Shown piece after piece: positions 16,777 to 25,682 of a stretch of 64,000 nt of DNA (position 1 is the first letter of the stretch; every line of letters begins with the position of its first letter). The DNA comes from Oceanimonas sp052119705 (GTDB lineage Bacteria > Pseudomonadota > Gammaproteobacteria > Enterobacterales > Aeromonadaceae). A model generated the notes under the pieces. It was given only the letters and a program-made list of their open reading frames with translations, searched no databases and was not told the origin of the DNA. The position numbers and the translations under genes were made by a program. Location: positions 1-64,000 of the forward strand of contig NZ_JBGQOP010000016.1 of NCBI RefSeq assembly GCF_052119705.1, in the 5' to 3' direction.

Positions 16777-17970
16777 ATGTCAGCTCACGCATCGTTACCG
16801 TTAATTATCTTGCTTGGCGCCGTGTCCGCCCTCACGCCACTGGCCATCGATATGTACCTGCCAGCCATGCCGGCCATCGCCGAAACCTTGGCCAGTAACT
16901 CCCATCGCGTACAAGCCACGCTTGCCGCCTACACTGCCGGCTTTGCCTTAGGTCAACTGTTGTTTGGCCCCCTTTCCGATGCCAAAGGCCGCCGTCCGGT
17001 ATTACTAGGCGGCATGTTAGTATTTGCCGCCGCCGCCATGCTGTGTGCCATGGCCACTAGCGTAGAAAGCCTGACTTGGTTGCGCGCCGCGCAAGGCTTT
17101 GCCGGAGCAGCGTCGGCCGTGGTAGTACAAGCCTTAGTGCGCGACTTATTTAACCGCGAAGACTTTGCTCGCACTATGTCCTATATCACCTTGGTGATGA
17201 CGCTCGCGCCCTTAATTGCCCCTATGCTGGGCGGGCATTTGGCCCATTGGTTTGGTTGGCGCTCCATTTTCTGGGTGTTAGCGGGTTTTACCGTCATTAT
17301 TGCGGTGTCGTGCAACTTTCGTCTGCCCGAGACCTTGCCCTTAGCGCGCCGCCAACCATTGCATTTGGGCTCCATATTGCGCAGCTACTTACGCCTGCTG
17401 ACTAGTCCGATGGCATTGGGCTTTATGTTGTGTGGCGCCTTTTCCTTTGCCGGTATGTTTGCCTTCTTAACCGGTGCTTCGTTTATTTACATCGAGATCT
17501 ATGGCATAGCTCCCCAGCATGTGGGCTACTTATTTGGCTTAAACGTCATCAGCTTGATGCTGTTCACTATTTTTAATGGCCGCTGGGTGCACCGCTTAGG
17601 CTCGCGCACTATGTTGCGCTTAGCGCTGGGGCTGCAGTTATTGGCCGGACTGCTGATGCCGATTGGTCCGTTAATGGGCTGGGGATTATGGTCTGTGGTG
17701 GCGCCCATCATGTTGTACGTGGGTGTGATCTCCACCATCGGCAGTAACAGCATGGCCAGCCTACTTGGCAGCTTACCGAACTTGGCGGGCACGGCATCGT
17801 CCATGGCAGGGACGCTGCGCTTTGGCTCTGCGGCCTTGGTGGCGGCATTTGTGGCGCTGCTGCCCGATGGCTCGCCGTTATATATGTTGATTACCATGAG
17901 CGGCTGCACCTTACTGGCCGCCCTCGCCTATGTGGTTTTATGTGAGCGCAAGGAGCAGGTTGATGTGTAG
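16777..17970 (+). CDS. bcr: Bcr/CflA family multidrug efflux MFS transporter
   Basis: Twelve-helix drug:proton antiporter of the inner membrane. The N-terminus LTPLAIDMYLPAMPAIAETL is diagnostic of the Bcr/CflA group. The loop between helices 2 and 3 carries the MFS motif GQLLFGPLSDAKGRRP and helix 4-5 has 'RAAQGFAGAASAVVVQALVRD'. 397 aa from ATG 16777, where E. coli Bcr also begins; the frame is open further upstream, but the extra residues are unlike the family. A GGAGG stands 12 nt before the ATG, a little far. A terminator lies just upstream, so expression may be controlled by attenuation. Confidence 0.93.
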   Translation: MSAHASLPLIILLGAVSALTPLAIDMYLPAMPAIAETLASNSHRVQATLAAYTAGFALGQLLFGPLSDAKGRRPVLLGGMLVFAAAAMLCAMATSVESLTWLRAAQGFAGAASAVVVQALVRDLFNREDFARTMSYITLVMTLAPLIAPMLGGHLAHWFGWRSIFWVLAGFTVIIAVSCNFRLPETLPLARRQPLHLGSILRSYLRLLTSPMALGFMLCGAFSFAGMFAFLTGASFIYIEIYGIAPQHVGYLFGLNVISLMLFTIFNGRWVHRLGSRTMLRLALGLQLLAGLLMPIGPLMGWGLWSVVAPIMLYVGVISTIGSNSMASLLGSLPNLAGTASSMAGTLRFGSAALVAAFVALLPDGSPLYMLITMSGCTLLAALAYVVLCERKEQVDV

Positions 17971-18041
17971 ATCTTAGCCCAGCACCAAGCGTAAAAAACA
18001 CCAGATCCGTAGCCCGTATATTTTCATAAAGAGTATTCGCC

Positions 18042-18110
18042 CTTTGTAGCCGCCAATTTATTCGGCGGGCCAGCATAGCTGGCTATTTTAAGGCTAAAAA
18101 ACAGAGCCAA
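18042..18110. repeat. REP-like intergenic repeat, copy 1
   Basis: Contains TTTGTAGCCGCC, AATTTATTCGGC and GGCCAGC-ATA-GCTGGC (a hairpin). The same order of motifs recurs at 42010-42116, where an inverted second half is also present. Here the second half is degraded. It lies between convergent bcr and qmcA. Confidence 0.7.
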
Positions 18111-18218
18111 ACCGTGGCAAAGACTCTTTACCTAAGAGACGGCCACACTACAGAAGAATTGTGCTTTGTAAGCGGCTGTTTAAAACCAATTATCACAAGC
18201 TGCGGCAAACGAATATAA

Positions 18219-18252
18219 AAAAGCCCAGTGCTGTCAGCAGCACTGGGCTTTT
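18219..18252. terminator. Bidirectional terminator between bcr and qmcA
   Basis: Perfect 15-bp arms 18219-18233 and 18238-18252 with loop TCAG, A-run on the left and T-run on the right, so it can end both converging transcripts. The rest of 17971-18283 holds only the REP-like repeat. Confidence 0.93.
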
Positions 18253-18283
18253 ATATAAAAAATAATCGCAGCTGCGTTAACTG

Positions 18284-19249
18284 TTAGCCGCTGATCTTAC
18301 GCGGGTTAAGCAGCGCTTCTATGCTACCTACTGCGCCCAGTACACTGCTGGCTTCAAAGGGCAAGAAGATGCGATCGCCCTCTCTACCAATCTCGGGCAA
18401 GGTTTTCAGATATTCAAGACCGAGTAAATAACCAACCATAAGTTGCGGGTCTAGCCTTGAATCGCCGGCAGATAATACCTCATCTATGGCCTTGCGTTGG
18501 CCTTCGGCCATTAAGATGGCCGCTTCTTTACTGCCCTCAGCCACTAGGATGCTGGAGCGCTTTTCGCCTTCCGCCTTGGCAATGGCCGCTTCACGCTCAC
18601 CACTGGCGCGCAAAACAAGCGCACGACGTTCACGCTCCGCGGCCATTTGTTTGCGCATGGCGTCTTCTACTTCAGCCGGGATCACTATGTCTTGAATTTC
18701 AACACGGGTAACTTTTACGCCCCACTTATTGCCGGCTTCATCCATCACCAGCTGTAATTTGTCGTTAATTTCTTGGCGCGATTCAAACAGCTTATCCAGC
18801 TCCATTTTGCCCATTTCAGAACGCAGCGACGTTTTGGCTAAAATTTCGATAGCTTGGATCAGGTTCTCGGTTTGATAGACGGCACGCTCTGGATCTATCA
18901 CCTGAAAATATAAGGCGCCATTAACGTTCACACTGACGTTATCTGCGGTCACCACCGACTGTCCTGGGAAGTCGAGCACAGTTTCACGGCGGTCAATGCG
19001 CAGCTCATCGGTCACCATGGCGACATTTTGGCCGCCAATGGTACGATAGCGGCGAACTTTGATGGATCTGGGCTTATCAATAAAGGGGATCACCCAGTTA
19101 ACACCCGGGCCTAAGGTTTTGTTGTAACTGCCTAAGCGTTCAATCACCACAGCTTCTGACTGCTGTATTATCATCAATCCTTTGATTACAAATACTAAAA
19201 TAAGCACCGCAAACACCAATGCTACGATAAATGTTGGTTCGAAACCCAT
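18284..19249 (-). CDS. qmcA: SPFH/band 7 membrane protein QmcA
   Basis: Stomatin-like inner membrane protein, 321 aa. One N-terminal transmembrane segment (FIVALVFAVLILVFVIKGL), then the band 7 domain (AVVIERLGSYNKTLGPGVNW...), then an Ala/Glu/Arg-rich coiled coil (ERERRALVLRASGEREAAIAKAEGEK) and a C-terminal tail. E. coli QmcA localises to membrane microdomains and forms FtsH-associated assemblies. The NfeD-type partner starts the operon 17 nt upstream. Confidence 0.93.
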   Translation of the reverse strand: MGFEPTFIVALVFAVLILVFVIKGLMIIQQSEAVVIERLGSYNKTLGPGVNWVIPFIDKPRSIKVRRYRTIGGQNVAMVTDELRIDRRETVLDFPGQSVVTADNVSVNVNGALYFQVIDPERAVYQTENLIQAIEILAKTSLRSEMGKMELDKLFESRQEINDKLQLVMDEAGNKWGVKVTRVEIQDIVIPAEVEDAMRKQMAAERERRALVLRASGEREAAIAKAEGEKRSSILVAEGSKEAAILMAEGQRKAIDEVLSAGDSRLDPQLMVGYLLGLEYLKTLPEIGREGDRIFLPFEASSVLGAVGSIEALLNPRKISG

Positions 19250-19266
19250 GCTATTCCCTTATTTTA

Positions 19267-19680
19267 TTATTCAATGATGGCGGTAATGCCATCAAAGCGA
19301 CAAATCATTACTCGCGCCCCCACTATCAGCGGCGCATTTGAGGCACTGCGTACCATAAATAAGTCACCTTCAAACCGCAGCCGATACTCTCCCGTTTCAA
19401 GCTGGGTAATCTCGCCCTCTTGCAATTGACCTTCGCCGGCCAAGCAGCTGGTACGCCGTGACGGCGCATACCGGCGAAATAGCCACTTTAAGCCCGGTGC
19501 TAACACCCCCGCTGCTAAGGCAAACACAAACCATTGTACGGTTGCTCCCTGATCTAACAAGGCGGCACTCATGGCCACTAATGCCGCTAACCCCAACGCC
19601 AGTGCAAAGAAACCTAGGCTCAGCAATTCCAGTAACAACAGTAATAAGGCGACAATTAGCCACCCATGCCATGCAAGCAA
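19267..19680 (-). CDS. ybbJ: NfeD-like membrane protein, partner of QmcA
   Basis: 137 aa. Two or three N-terminal hydrophobic helices (LIVALLLLLLELLSLGFFALALGLAALVAM and a third) are followed by a C-terminal OB-fold-like domain (AGEGQLQEGEITQLETGEYRLRFEGDLFMVRS). This is the short NfeD form that accompanies SPFH proteins (E. coli YbbJ/QmcB with QmcA). The start is TTG, with a perfect AGGAGG 6 nt upstream, which decides it; an overlapping alternative frame at 19397-19687 is a shadow. Confidence 0.88.
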   Translation of the reverse strand: MLAWHGWLIVALLLLLLELLSLGFFALALGLAALVAMSAALLDQGATVQWFVFALAAGVLAPGLKWLFRRYAPSRRTSCLAGEGQLQEGEITQLETGEYRLRFEGDLFMVRSASNAPLIVGARVMICRFDGITAIIE

Positions 19681-19825
19681 GGCGCACCTCCTGATAAAGA
19701 CACCAATGGATCGATTCGTTTATAACACAGACGGCTAGCCTACGTAAAAATAGAAATAAAACAGCAGCCTAGCAACTGAGGAGCTTAAATATTGAAAATG
19801 AGCACCCGTCTGCGTTTACCCCCCC

Positions 19826-19851
19826 ACTCACGATTCACGCCTCACTTTACA
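19826..19851 (-). repeat. Heptad repeat overlapping the tatD stop codon
   Basis: Read on the minus strand, the tatD stop TGA is part of the first of three GTGA-R-R-type heptads. There is no opposing arm on the ybbJ side. Confidence 0.7.
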
Positions 19852-20633
19852 TCCACAGGCTTGGCTAATTTAAATAACTCGAAAAAATTGGCAGTCGTTT
19901 GCGCGGCCACTTCTTCTGGCGTGATGTTTTTTAGCTTGGCAATAAACTCCGCCACGGTGCGCGTATAGGCAGGCTCATTTTCTTCACCGCGAAATGGCAC
20001 AGGTGCCAGCCAAGGGGAGTCGGTTTCCACTAATAATCGGTTTAATGGCAGGGCTTTCACCACTTCACGCAGCGCCGAAGCGCTGTTAAAGGTCACGATA
20101 CCGGAGATCGAAATATAGAAACCCAGCTCTATGGCCGCTTGGGCCATTTCCAATGACTCAGTAAAACAATGCAGCACACCACCTACTTTTTCGGCGCCGC
20201 CGTCTCGCAATACTTGTAACGTGTCTTCTTGGGCGCCGCGGGTATGAATGATCAACGGCTTATTGACCGCGACCGCCACCGCCACGTGTTGCTCAAAGGA
20301 GCGGCGTTGTAACTCGGCTGACTCAGGCGCATAGAAATAATCTAAGCCGGTTTCACCGATCGCCACCACGGCCGGATCGGAAGCCAATTTAAGCAGTAAC
20401 TCAGGATCGTTGGCTTCATCGTCTTGATGCAGCGGATGTACGCCGCAGGAGGCAAACACCTGTGGGAACGGCTTAATGGCATCCAACATATCGGGAAAGG
20501 AGCTTAAGCTAACGCCGATACACAACATATGATCTACGCCACGACGAGCCGCCTTGGCGATCACCTCGGCCATATCGGTGTGTTTTTTTCCGTATTCGAG
20601 TCTGTCTAAATGGCAATGTGAGTCAACCAGCAA
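19842..20633 (-). CDS. ycfH: TatD family metal-dependent hydrolase / DNase (YcfH)
   Basis: TIM-barrel metalloenzyme of the TatD family (3'-5' nuclease activity in characterised members), 263 aa. Metal-binding motifs: DSHCHLD at the N-terminus, GETGLDYFY, IHTRGA, HCFTE and the C-terminal ETDSPWLAP. Its place next to holB and tmk is that of E. coli ycfH. The start is TTG, with AAGGAG 6 nt upstream. The gene's stop codon lies inside an intergenic heptad repeat. Confidence 0.93.
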   Translation of the reverse strand: MLVDSHCHLDRLEYGKKHTDMAEVIAKAARRGVDHMLCIGVSLSSFPDMLDAIKPFPQVFASCGVHPLHQDDEANDPELLLKLASDPAVVAIGETGLDYFYAPESAELQRRSFEQHVAVAVAVNKPLIIHTRGAQEDTLQVLRDGGAEKVGGVLHCFTESLEMAQAAIELGFYISISGIVTFNSASALREVVKALPLNRLLVETDSPWLAPVPFRGEENEPAYTRTVAEFIAKLKNITPEEVAAQTTANFFELFKLAKPVDVK

Positions 20634-20654
20634 AACCGTCTCCTTTGTGTGTAT

Positions 20655-20752
20655 GTGAAGTGTGAAGTGTGAAGTGTGAAAAGTGAGGCGTGAAGAGTGA
20701 GATAAGAGTAGAAGTGGGCATCACCCCTCACGCTTCACACCTCTCTCCTCAC
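20655..20752. repeat. Inverted heptad-repeat pair between holB and tatD
   Basis: Left arm 20655-20701 holds about seven heptads, including three identical AGTGTGA units. Right arm 20722-20752 is in the opposite orientation. The two can fold into an imperfect hairpin around a 20-nt centre. The right arm contains the holB stop codon (20749-20751) as its first TGA. This spacer separates holB from tatD, which are otherwise co-directional. Confidence 0.8.
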
Positions 20753-21759
20753 TTTGCGTTCGCCAGCCAATCATTTAGCCACAGGCTTAGCTGCATACCG
20801 GCATTCACCGGTCGGCCAAGGCTGGTTTGACCGACTTGCTGCAGTTGCAGTAAACCGGTTAAGGCGCGCTCTAAACGCATCATCCCCACTTGGCTAACGC
20901 GACGGGCAAGATCTAGATTATCTGCTAAGCGCAATGCGGCTGGCGTTAAGCCCAGGGCTAACTGCAGCGCATCTTGCAGTAACAGCTGCAACCATGTCAG
21001 GTGTACTTTGTTAGCCAACAAGGCGGTATGCACCGCCATCACAGTCTGCGGTTGGTCGGCTAACTGGCTAAATTGGCTTAATAAAGCATGGCGCCCTTGA
21101 TCCAGCCCTGCCTGTAAATACGCCAAGGTGGCCAGCGGCGAGCCTTGGTTGACGTTTAAGGCGCCCAACCAAGACTGCTCACTATGGGCGCCCACGTCTT
21201 GCTGTGCCAGCCCTTGCTCTGAAAACCAAGCCAACACCAAATCCGGTTTTGGCAGCGGCACCAACCACTGCTGACAGCGGCTGCGAATAGTGGGCAACAG
21301 CCGCTCCGGATGGGCGCTAACAAGTATTAACGTCGCTTGACCGGCGGGCTCTTCTAGGGTTTTCAGCAAGGCGTTGGCCGCCGCCTCGGTCATTTTTTCT
21401 GCCTCATAAATAATGGCGACTTTAGCGCGGCCCAAACGTGGGCTTTCGCTTAACGTCTGAGAAAGCTGGCGTATGCTGTCTACGCCTATGCTGCGGGTAT
21501 CACTGTTAATCAGGTGCAAATCACTGTGGGTGCCCGCCTGCACCAGTCGACAGCTATGACACTGGCCACAAGGCAAAACAGCGCTGATATCAGCGGCTTC
21601 ATCAGGCGCAATATCACACAACAAGGCCTGCGCTAAATGCTGGCTTAAGTGCAACTTGCCAAGGCCCGCCGTGCCTTTTATCAACAACGCATGGCCCAAT
21701 TGCCGCCGAGCTATCAGCGGCAACAATTGGCCTAATGACTCACTTAGCCAAGGATACAA
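20749..21759 (-). CDS. holB: DNA polymerase III subunit delta'
   Basis: Clamp-loader subunit delta', needed to open the beta clamp. AAA+ fold with a degenerate P-loop (GTAGLGKLH), a four-Cys zinc module (C-x-C...CGQCHSC) and the SRC motif in TIRSRCQQW; LLKTLEEP is also diagnostic. I choose TTG 21759 as start: GGAG lies 7 nt upstream and the protein then begins MYPWL, like E. coli HolB (MRWYPWL). The alternative is GTG 21777 with a weaker ribosome site. Either way it overlaps the end of tmk (20 or 38 nt), so the two are translationally linked. 336 aa. Confidence 0.9.
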   Translation of the reverse strand: MYPWLSESLGQLLPLIARRQLGHALLIKGTAGLGKLHLSQHLAQALLCDIAPDEAADISAVLPCGQCHSCRLVQAGTHSDLHLINSDTRSIGVDSIRQLSQTLSESPRLGRAKVAIIYEAEKMTEAAANALLKTLEEPAGQATLILVSAHPERLLPTIRSRCQQWLVPLPKPDLVLAWFSEQGLAQQDVGAHSEQSWLGALNVNQGSPLATLAYLQAGLDQGRHALLSQFSQLADQPQTVMAVHTALLANKVHLTWLQLLLQDALQLALGLTPAALRLADNLDLARRVSQVGMMRLERALTGLLQLQQVGQTSLGRPVNAGMQLSLWLNDWLANAK

Positions 21760-22366
21760 ACCACTGCTCCAAGGCACTTAGCACGGCTTCTTTTACCGTT
21801 TCTTCATCAAGACTTGCATCAATCACCCGACAATTTGGCTCGGCGGCCGCCAAGGTTAAATAAGTAGCACGGGTGCGTTGAAAAAAGCTTAATTGCTCCT
21901 GCTCGATGCGATCCAGCTTACCGCGCTCTAAAGCACGCGCTAAGCCAATCGCGGGGTCTATGTCCAGATACAAGATAAAGTCAGGTCCAAAGTCCCCTAA
22001 TATTGCTTGTTTGATTTCGCGGATCAGATCTGTGTCAATGCCGCGTCCGCCACCTTGGTAAGCCAAGGACGACCAATCATGGCGATCACCCACCACCCAG
22101 CAATCGGCTTCTAAGGCAGGCTGAATACGATTTCTCACTAATTGCACGCGGGCCGCATACATCAGCAGTAGCTCGGCTTCCATGGTCATGGGCTCGTCAT
22201 GCACCTCTTTCACCAGGTCACGCATGCGCTCGGCGAGCGGGGTGCCACCGGGCTCGCGGGTGTTAACCACGCTAATGCCTTTGGCTTGTAACCACGCCAC
22301 TACGTGGGCGTGTACCGTACTCTTACCGGCTCCTTCGAGCCCTTCAATCACAATAAACTGGCCCAT
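21740..22366 (-). CDS. tmk: Thymidylate kinase
   Basis: Phosphorylates dTMP to dTDP in the cytoplasm. 208 aa, with P-loop GLEGAGKST, the DR-like NTREPGGTPLAERMRD block, 'GDRHDWSSLAYQGGGRGID' and the LID 'RALERGKLDRIEQEQLSFFQR', where the basic residues sit in the LID as in the E. coli type II enzyme. The start is 3 nt after the mltG stop, so it is part of pabC-mltG-tmk-holB. Confidence 0.97.
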   Translation of the reverse strand: MGQFIVIEGLEGAGKSTVHAHVVAWLQAKGISVVNTREPGGTPLAERMRDLVKEVHDEPMTMEAELLLMYAARVQLVRNRIQPALEADCWVVGDRHDWSSLAYQGGGRGIDTDLIREIKQAILGDFGPDFILYLDIDPAIGLARALERGKLDRIEQEQLSFFQRTRATYLTLAAAEPNCRVIDASLDEETVKEAVLSALEQWFVSLAK

Positions 22367-22369
22367 AAT

Positions 22370-23377
22370 CTACCTTTTTAAGATATAGCGACGCACGGCA
22401 TTATTATGCTCACGCAAGGATTTAGAAAAATAGTGCCGCCCTTCACCCATGGCCACAAAATAGTAATACGTGCTGTCCAGAGGATGCAAGGTGGCCATAA
22501 TGGCCTCTTTGCTGGCCATGGCAATCGGGCTAGGTGGCAAGCCATCTATGGTGTAGGTGTTATAAGGCGTTGGCGTCTGTAAGTCTTTCTTACGAATATT
22601 GCCGTCATAATCTTCACCCATACCGTAAATTACCGTGGGATCGGTTTGCAGACGCATGCCGACTCGCAACCGATTCACAAATACCGAGGCGATCAGCGGT
22701 CGCTCTTCGGCAATGCCGGTTTCTTTCTCGATAATGGAGGCCAGGATCAAGGCTTCGTAGGGAGTCGCTATGGGTAAGTCAGGCCTACGCTCTGACCATG
22801 CCTTATCGATAAATACCTGCATCTCATCATAAGCACGCTGCAAAATAGAAAGATCCGTGTCACCTGGGGTATAGCTGTAGGTTTCGGGTAGCAACCAACC
22901 TTCTAATTTTTTATTATCCAGTCCGAGTTGCTTGGCTATCTGAGCTTCGCTTTGCCCGTCTAGGGTTATTTCTAAATATTCCGCAGTGGCCAAGCGTTGC
23001 AGCCAATCGCTTAAGCGCAGCCCTTCTATTAAGGTGACTTGCAAGCGATAAGTTTCACCATTTACGATAGCTTGCAGTGCCTCTCGCACCGAGGTCTGCT
23101 CATCAAATTTATAGGTACCATGGCGTACCGCGACTAACTCGGGATGAAAGCGCAACCATAACTTTTTAACAAAGTTCGGCACCGACTCCGTACTTAGGCG
23201 CGTGACCAAATTCCCGCTGGTTTCACCGCGTGCCACCACGAATAACGGTGACTCTGTAGTGGCAATCGGTGCTGTTTCTAGCTGCTGCCATTCTTGATAA
23301 CTGTAGATGGCCATACCGCCAATAAAGAGCACGGCTAATAAAAAAATACGGCCCAGCCACTTAATTAGTTTTCTCAT
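22370..23377 (-). CDS. mltG: Endolytic murein transglycosylase MltG (YceG)
   Basis: Inner-membrane enzyme that cuts nascent glycan strands and sets their length. 335 aa with one N-terminal membrane segment (IFLLAVLFIGGMAIYSY), a LysM-like region, and the YceG catalytic core with 'LASIIEKETG' (catalytic Glu), 'FVNRLRVGMRLQTDPTVIYG' and 'PYNTYTIDGLPPSPIAMAS'. The ATG overlaps the end of pabC by 17 nt, and tmk follows after 3 nt. Confidence 0.96.
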   Translation of the reverse strand: MRKLIKWLGRIFLLAVLFIGGMAIYSYQEWQQLETAPIATTESPLFVVARGETSGNLVTRLSTESVPNFVKKLWLRFHPELVAVRHGTYKFDEQTSVREALQAIVNGETYRLQVTLIEGLRLSDWLQRLATAEYLEITLDGQSEAQIAKQLGLDNKKLEGWLLPETYSYTPGDTDLSILQRAYDEMQVFIDKAWSERRPDLPIATPYEALILASIIEKETGIAEERPLIASVFVNRLRVGMRLQTDPTVIYGMGEDYDGNIRKKDLQTPTPYNTYTIDGLPPSPIAMASKEAIMATLHPLDSTYYYFVAMGEGRHYFSKSLREHNNAVRRYILKR

Positions 23378-24221
23378 AAGCCTGTTGTAATTCCCTCGTT
23401 ATTTTAAACTCAGCAACGTTTAAATTGGTTGTCTTAACATTTGTTGTCTTAACATTTGTTGTCTTAACATTCGAGCCCGCATGGCGCTCAAGGATCCTAG
23501 TTATCGGGACCACACCCAGCAGCGCATTGGTGAGCCAGACTTCATCGGCGACGAGTAAGCGCGCTAATGGGGTTTGAGTGATGGTCAGTCTGTCTCCCAA
23601 ATAATCCGTACACCAAGCGCGCATCGTACCCCATACGCCAAGCTGACATAAATCTGGGGTATAAATTTGCTCGCCTTCTCGCCAAAATACATTGGCGGTG
23701 ACGGCTTCTACTATGTGGTTTTCTGCATTGAGCACTAATGCTTCGGGCCAGCCTTCGGCGTCCAATTCGGCTTTCAGCAGCACCTGCTCTAAGCGATTCA
23801 CTGTTTTTAAGCCCGCTAATAAGGGGCTGTTACCCAAGCGCCCTTGGCATACGCCAATCTCAATGCCCTGCTCGCGCCACTGATAATATTGCATCGGAAA
23901 AGGCGCGGTATTGAGCAGCACTTGAGGTTCAGCACAGCCTTGCATGCTGTAGCCGCGTCCACCCGCACCGCGCACTAAAGTAATACGCAATACTTGGTCG
24001 GTTTGTGAGCCGACCAATGCTTGCGCGTGATCTTTTACTTTTGTCCAGTCAGGCATCGGCATTTGCAAGCGCATGCAAGCAGCACTCAAGCGCGCCTCAT
24101 GATACGCCCAGTGCAGTAAGTGGCCATGTTTAGCATGCATGGTAGTGAAGTGGCCATCACCCAGTTGCCAACCACGACTTACAGCCGAAAAGAGACGGGT
24201 GTCTGTGATAATGGTATCCAT
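23361..24221 (-). CDS. pabC: Aminodeoxychorismate lyase
   Basis: PLP enzyme of the D-amino-acid aminotransferase fold that converts 4-amino-4-deoxychorismate to p-aminobenzoate and pyruvate, for folate. 286 aa. The PLP-lysine lies in LKTVNRLEQVLLKAE (E. coli GLKxxNRLEQVL); ALVLNAENHIVEAVTANVF follows. ATG 24221 is the start (GGAGG 5 nt upstream), not the TTG ten codons before. The C-terminus carries an oddity: the peptide VKTTN is repeated three times because of a 15-bp tandem DNA repeat; the E. coli protein ends before this region. Its partner pabB lies at 50978-52363. Confidence 0.93.
   Translation of the reverse strand: MDTIITDTRLFSAVSRGWQLGDGHFTTMHAKHGHLLHWAYHEARLSAACMRLQMPMPDWTKVKDHAQALVGSQTDQVLRITLVRGAGGRGYSMQGCAEPQVLLNTAPFPMQYYQWREQGIEIGVCQGRLGNSPLLAGLKTVNRLEQVLLKAELDAEGWPEALVLNAENHIVEAVTANVFWREGEQIYTPDLCQLGVWGTMRAWCTDYLGDRLTITQTPLARLLVADEVWLTNALLGVVPITRILERHAGSNVKTTNVKTTNVKTTNLNVAEFKITRELQQAYEKTN
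23428..23472. repeat. 15-bp in-frame tandem repeat, 3 copies, in pabC
   Basis: Units of 15 bp at 23428, 23443 and 23458; the first two are identical and the third differs in its last base. Encodes repeated VKTTN near the PabC C-terminus. Unit length keeps the reading frame. Confidence 0.95.
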
Positions 24222-24321
24222 GCCGCCCTCCACTATTTTCTTATACAACAAGACTTTGTATCTCGTATCAACTTTGGCGTATGGCTTACCACGTAAAACA
24301 TACCGCTCTACTTGCGCCTAT

Positions 24322-24348
24322 AAAAAAGCCCGGCACAGGGCCGGGCTT
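24322..24348 (-). terminator. Intrinsic terminator downstream of fabF
   Basis: Perfect 9-bp arms 24326-24334 and 24340-24348, 5-nt loop, followed on the minus strand by six T (24322-24327). It ends the fab cluster; pabC downstream therefore needs its own promoter in 24222-24321. Confidence 0.93.
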
Positions 24349-24368
24349 ACAGCATGACCGAAGGGCCA

Positions 24369-25610
24369 TTATATGCGTTTAAAAATCAATGAGCCATTAG
24401 TGCCACCAAAACCAAAAGAGTTGGATAAGGCATACTCAAACTGACCTTGTTTCGCGGTGTGGGCGACTAAGTCCAAGTCACACTCATCATCTGGATTGTC
24501 CAAGTTGATGGTGGGTGGTGCAATTTGGTCGCGCAACGCCAGTACACTGAAGATGGCTTCAATAGCACCGGCCGCACCTAATAGATGACCTGTCATCGAT
24601 TTGGTGGAGCTTATCATTAGCTTGCTCGCATGCTCACCAAACACCTGCTTCATGCCGCGCAACTCGGCCACATCGCCTAACGGCGTTGAGGTACCGTGGG
24701 CGTTCACATAACCGATCACACTCGGTGCTATGCCCGCATCCTTAATGGCATTGGTCATGGCTTTTGCACCGCCACAGCCTTCCGCTGGAGGAGCCGTCAT
24801 ATGGTGTGCGTCGCCGCTCATACCAAAGCCGACTAGCTCGGCGTAAATTTTGGCACCGCGAGCCTTAGCATGCTCATACTCTTCCAGCATCATAACGCCG
24901 GCGCCGTCACCCAGCACAAAACCGTCACGGTCTTTGTCCCAAGGGCGACTGGCTTTTTGTGGTTCGTCGTTACGCGTAGAAAGCGCACGCGCCGCCGCAA
25001 AACCACCCATACCTAAAGTGGTAGAGGCTTTTTCGGTGCCGCCTGCCAGCATGGCATCGGCGTCACCATAAGCAATCATACGCGCCGCCAGACCTATGCT
25101 GTGCGTGCCTGTGGTACAAGCGGTAGTGACTGCGATATTTGGGCCGCGTAAGCCATTCATAATAGATAAGTGGCCAGACACCATGTTGATGATGGTGGAA
25201 GGCACAAAAAACGGGCTTAATTTACGCGGGCCACTGGCCAGTAAATTGGTGTGGTTGGACTCTATTAAGCCAAGACCACCAATGCCTGAACCAACGGATA
25301 CACCAACGCGATCGGCGTTAGCGTCTGTAATGTCGAGTCCGGAGTCGGCCATGGCCTGTAAACCGGCTGCCACGCCATATTGGATGAACAAGTCCATCTT
25401 GCGGGCTTCTTTCTTCGCAATACCATGATCTTCGGGATCGAAGTCCTTGACCAGGCCTGCAAATTTGGTGCTGTAATCGGTTGTATCAAAGTGCTCGATA
25501 TTGCTAATGCCACTTTGACCTGCCAACAAGGCCTGCCAGCTGGCATCAACCGTGTTACCGACAGGAGATAGCATACCGAGGCCAGTCACCACGACTCTGC
25601 GTTTGGACAC
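24369..25610 (-). CDS. fabF: 3-oxoacyl-ACP synthase II (KAS II)
   Basis: Elongating condensing enzyme of fatty acid synthesis that also gives temperature control of unsaturated chains in E. coli. 413 aa (E. coli 413). The Cys-His-His triad is seen in TACTTGTHSIG, NAHGTSTPLGD and STKSMTGHLLGAAG, with the C-terminal NSFGFGGTN. The start is GTG, with GGAG 8 nt upstream. It follows acpP, from which it is separated by a strong hairpin without a T-run. Confidence 0.98.
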   Translation of the reverse strand: MSKRRVVVTGLGMLSPVGNTVDASWQALLAGQSGISNIEHFDTTDYSTKFAGLVKDFDPEDHGIAKKEARKMDLFIQYGVAAGLQAMADSGLDITDANADRVGVSVGSGIGGLGLIESNHTNLLASGPRKLSPFFVPSTIINMVSGHLSIMNGLRGPNIAVTTACTTGTHSIGLAARMIAYGDADAMLAGGTEKASTTLGMGGFAAARALSTRNDEPQKASRPWDKDRDGFVLGDGAGVMMLEEYEHAKARGAKIYAELVGFGMSGDAHHMTAPPAEGCGGAKAMTNAIKDAGIAPSVIGYVNAHGTSTPLGDVAELRGMKQVFGEHASKLMISSTKSMTGHLLGAAGAIEAIFSVLALRDQIAPPTINLDNPDDECDLDLVAHTAKQGQFEYALSNSFGFGGTNGSLIFKRI

Positions 25611-25647
25611 AGGAGCGTCTCCGAATGGGGATTAAAACGGGGAAAGA

Positions 25648-25673
25648 GCCGAAGTGACCTTGGTCACTTCGGC
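25648..25673 (-). promoter_or_regulatory. Perfect 12-bp hairpin between acpP and fabF
   Basis: Arms 25648-25659 and 25662-25673 are exact complements with a 2-nt centre. No T-run follows on the minus strand, so it is more likely an mRNA processing or stability element (or a weak attenuator) that lets acpP be made in excess over fabF than a full terminator. That role is inferred from the known high level of ACP. Confidence 0.6.
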
Positions 25674-25682
25674 GCAGATTTA

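Noticed and set aside
19397..19687. 96-aa frame overlapping ybbJ on the same strand
   Set aside because: The other frame encodes a clear NfeD-type protein with a perfect ribosome site; this one has no recognisable pattern.
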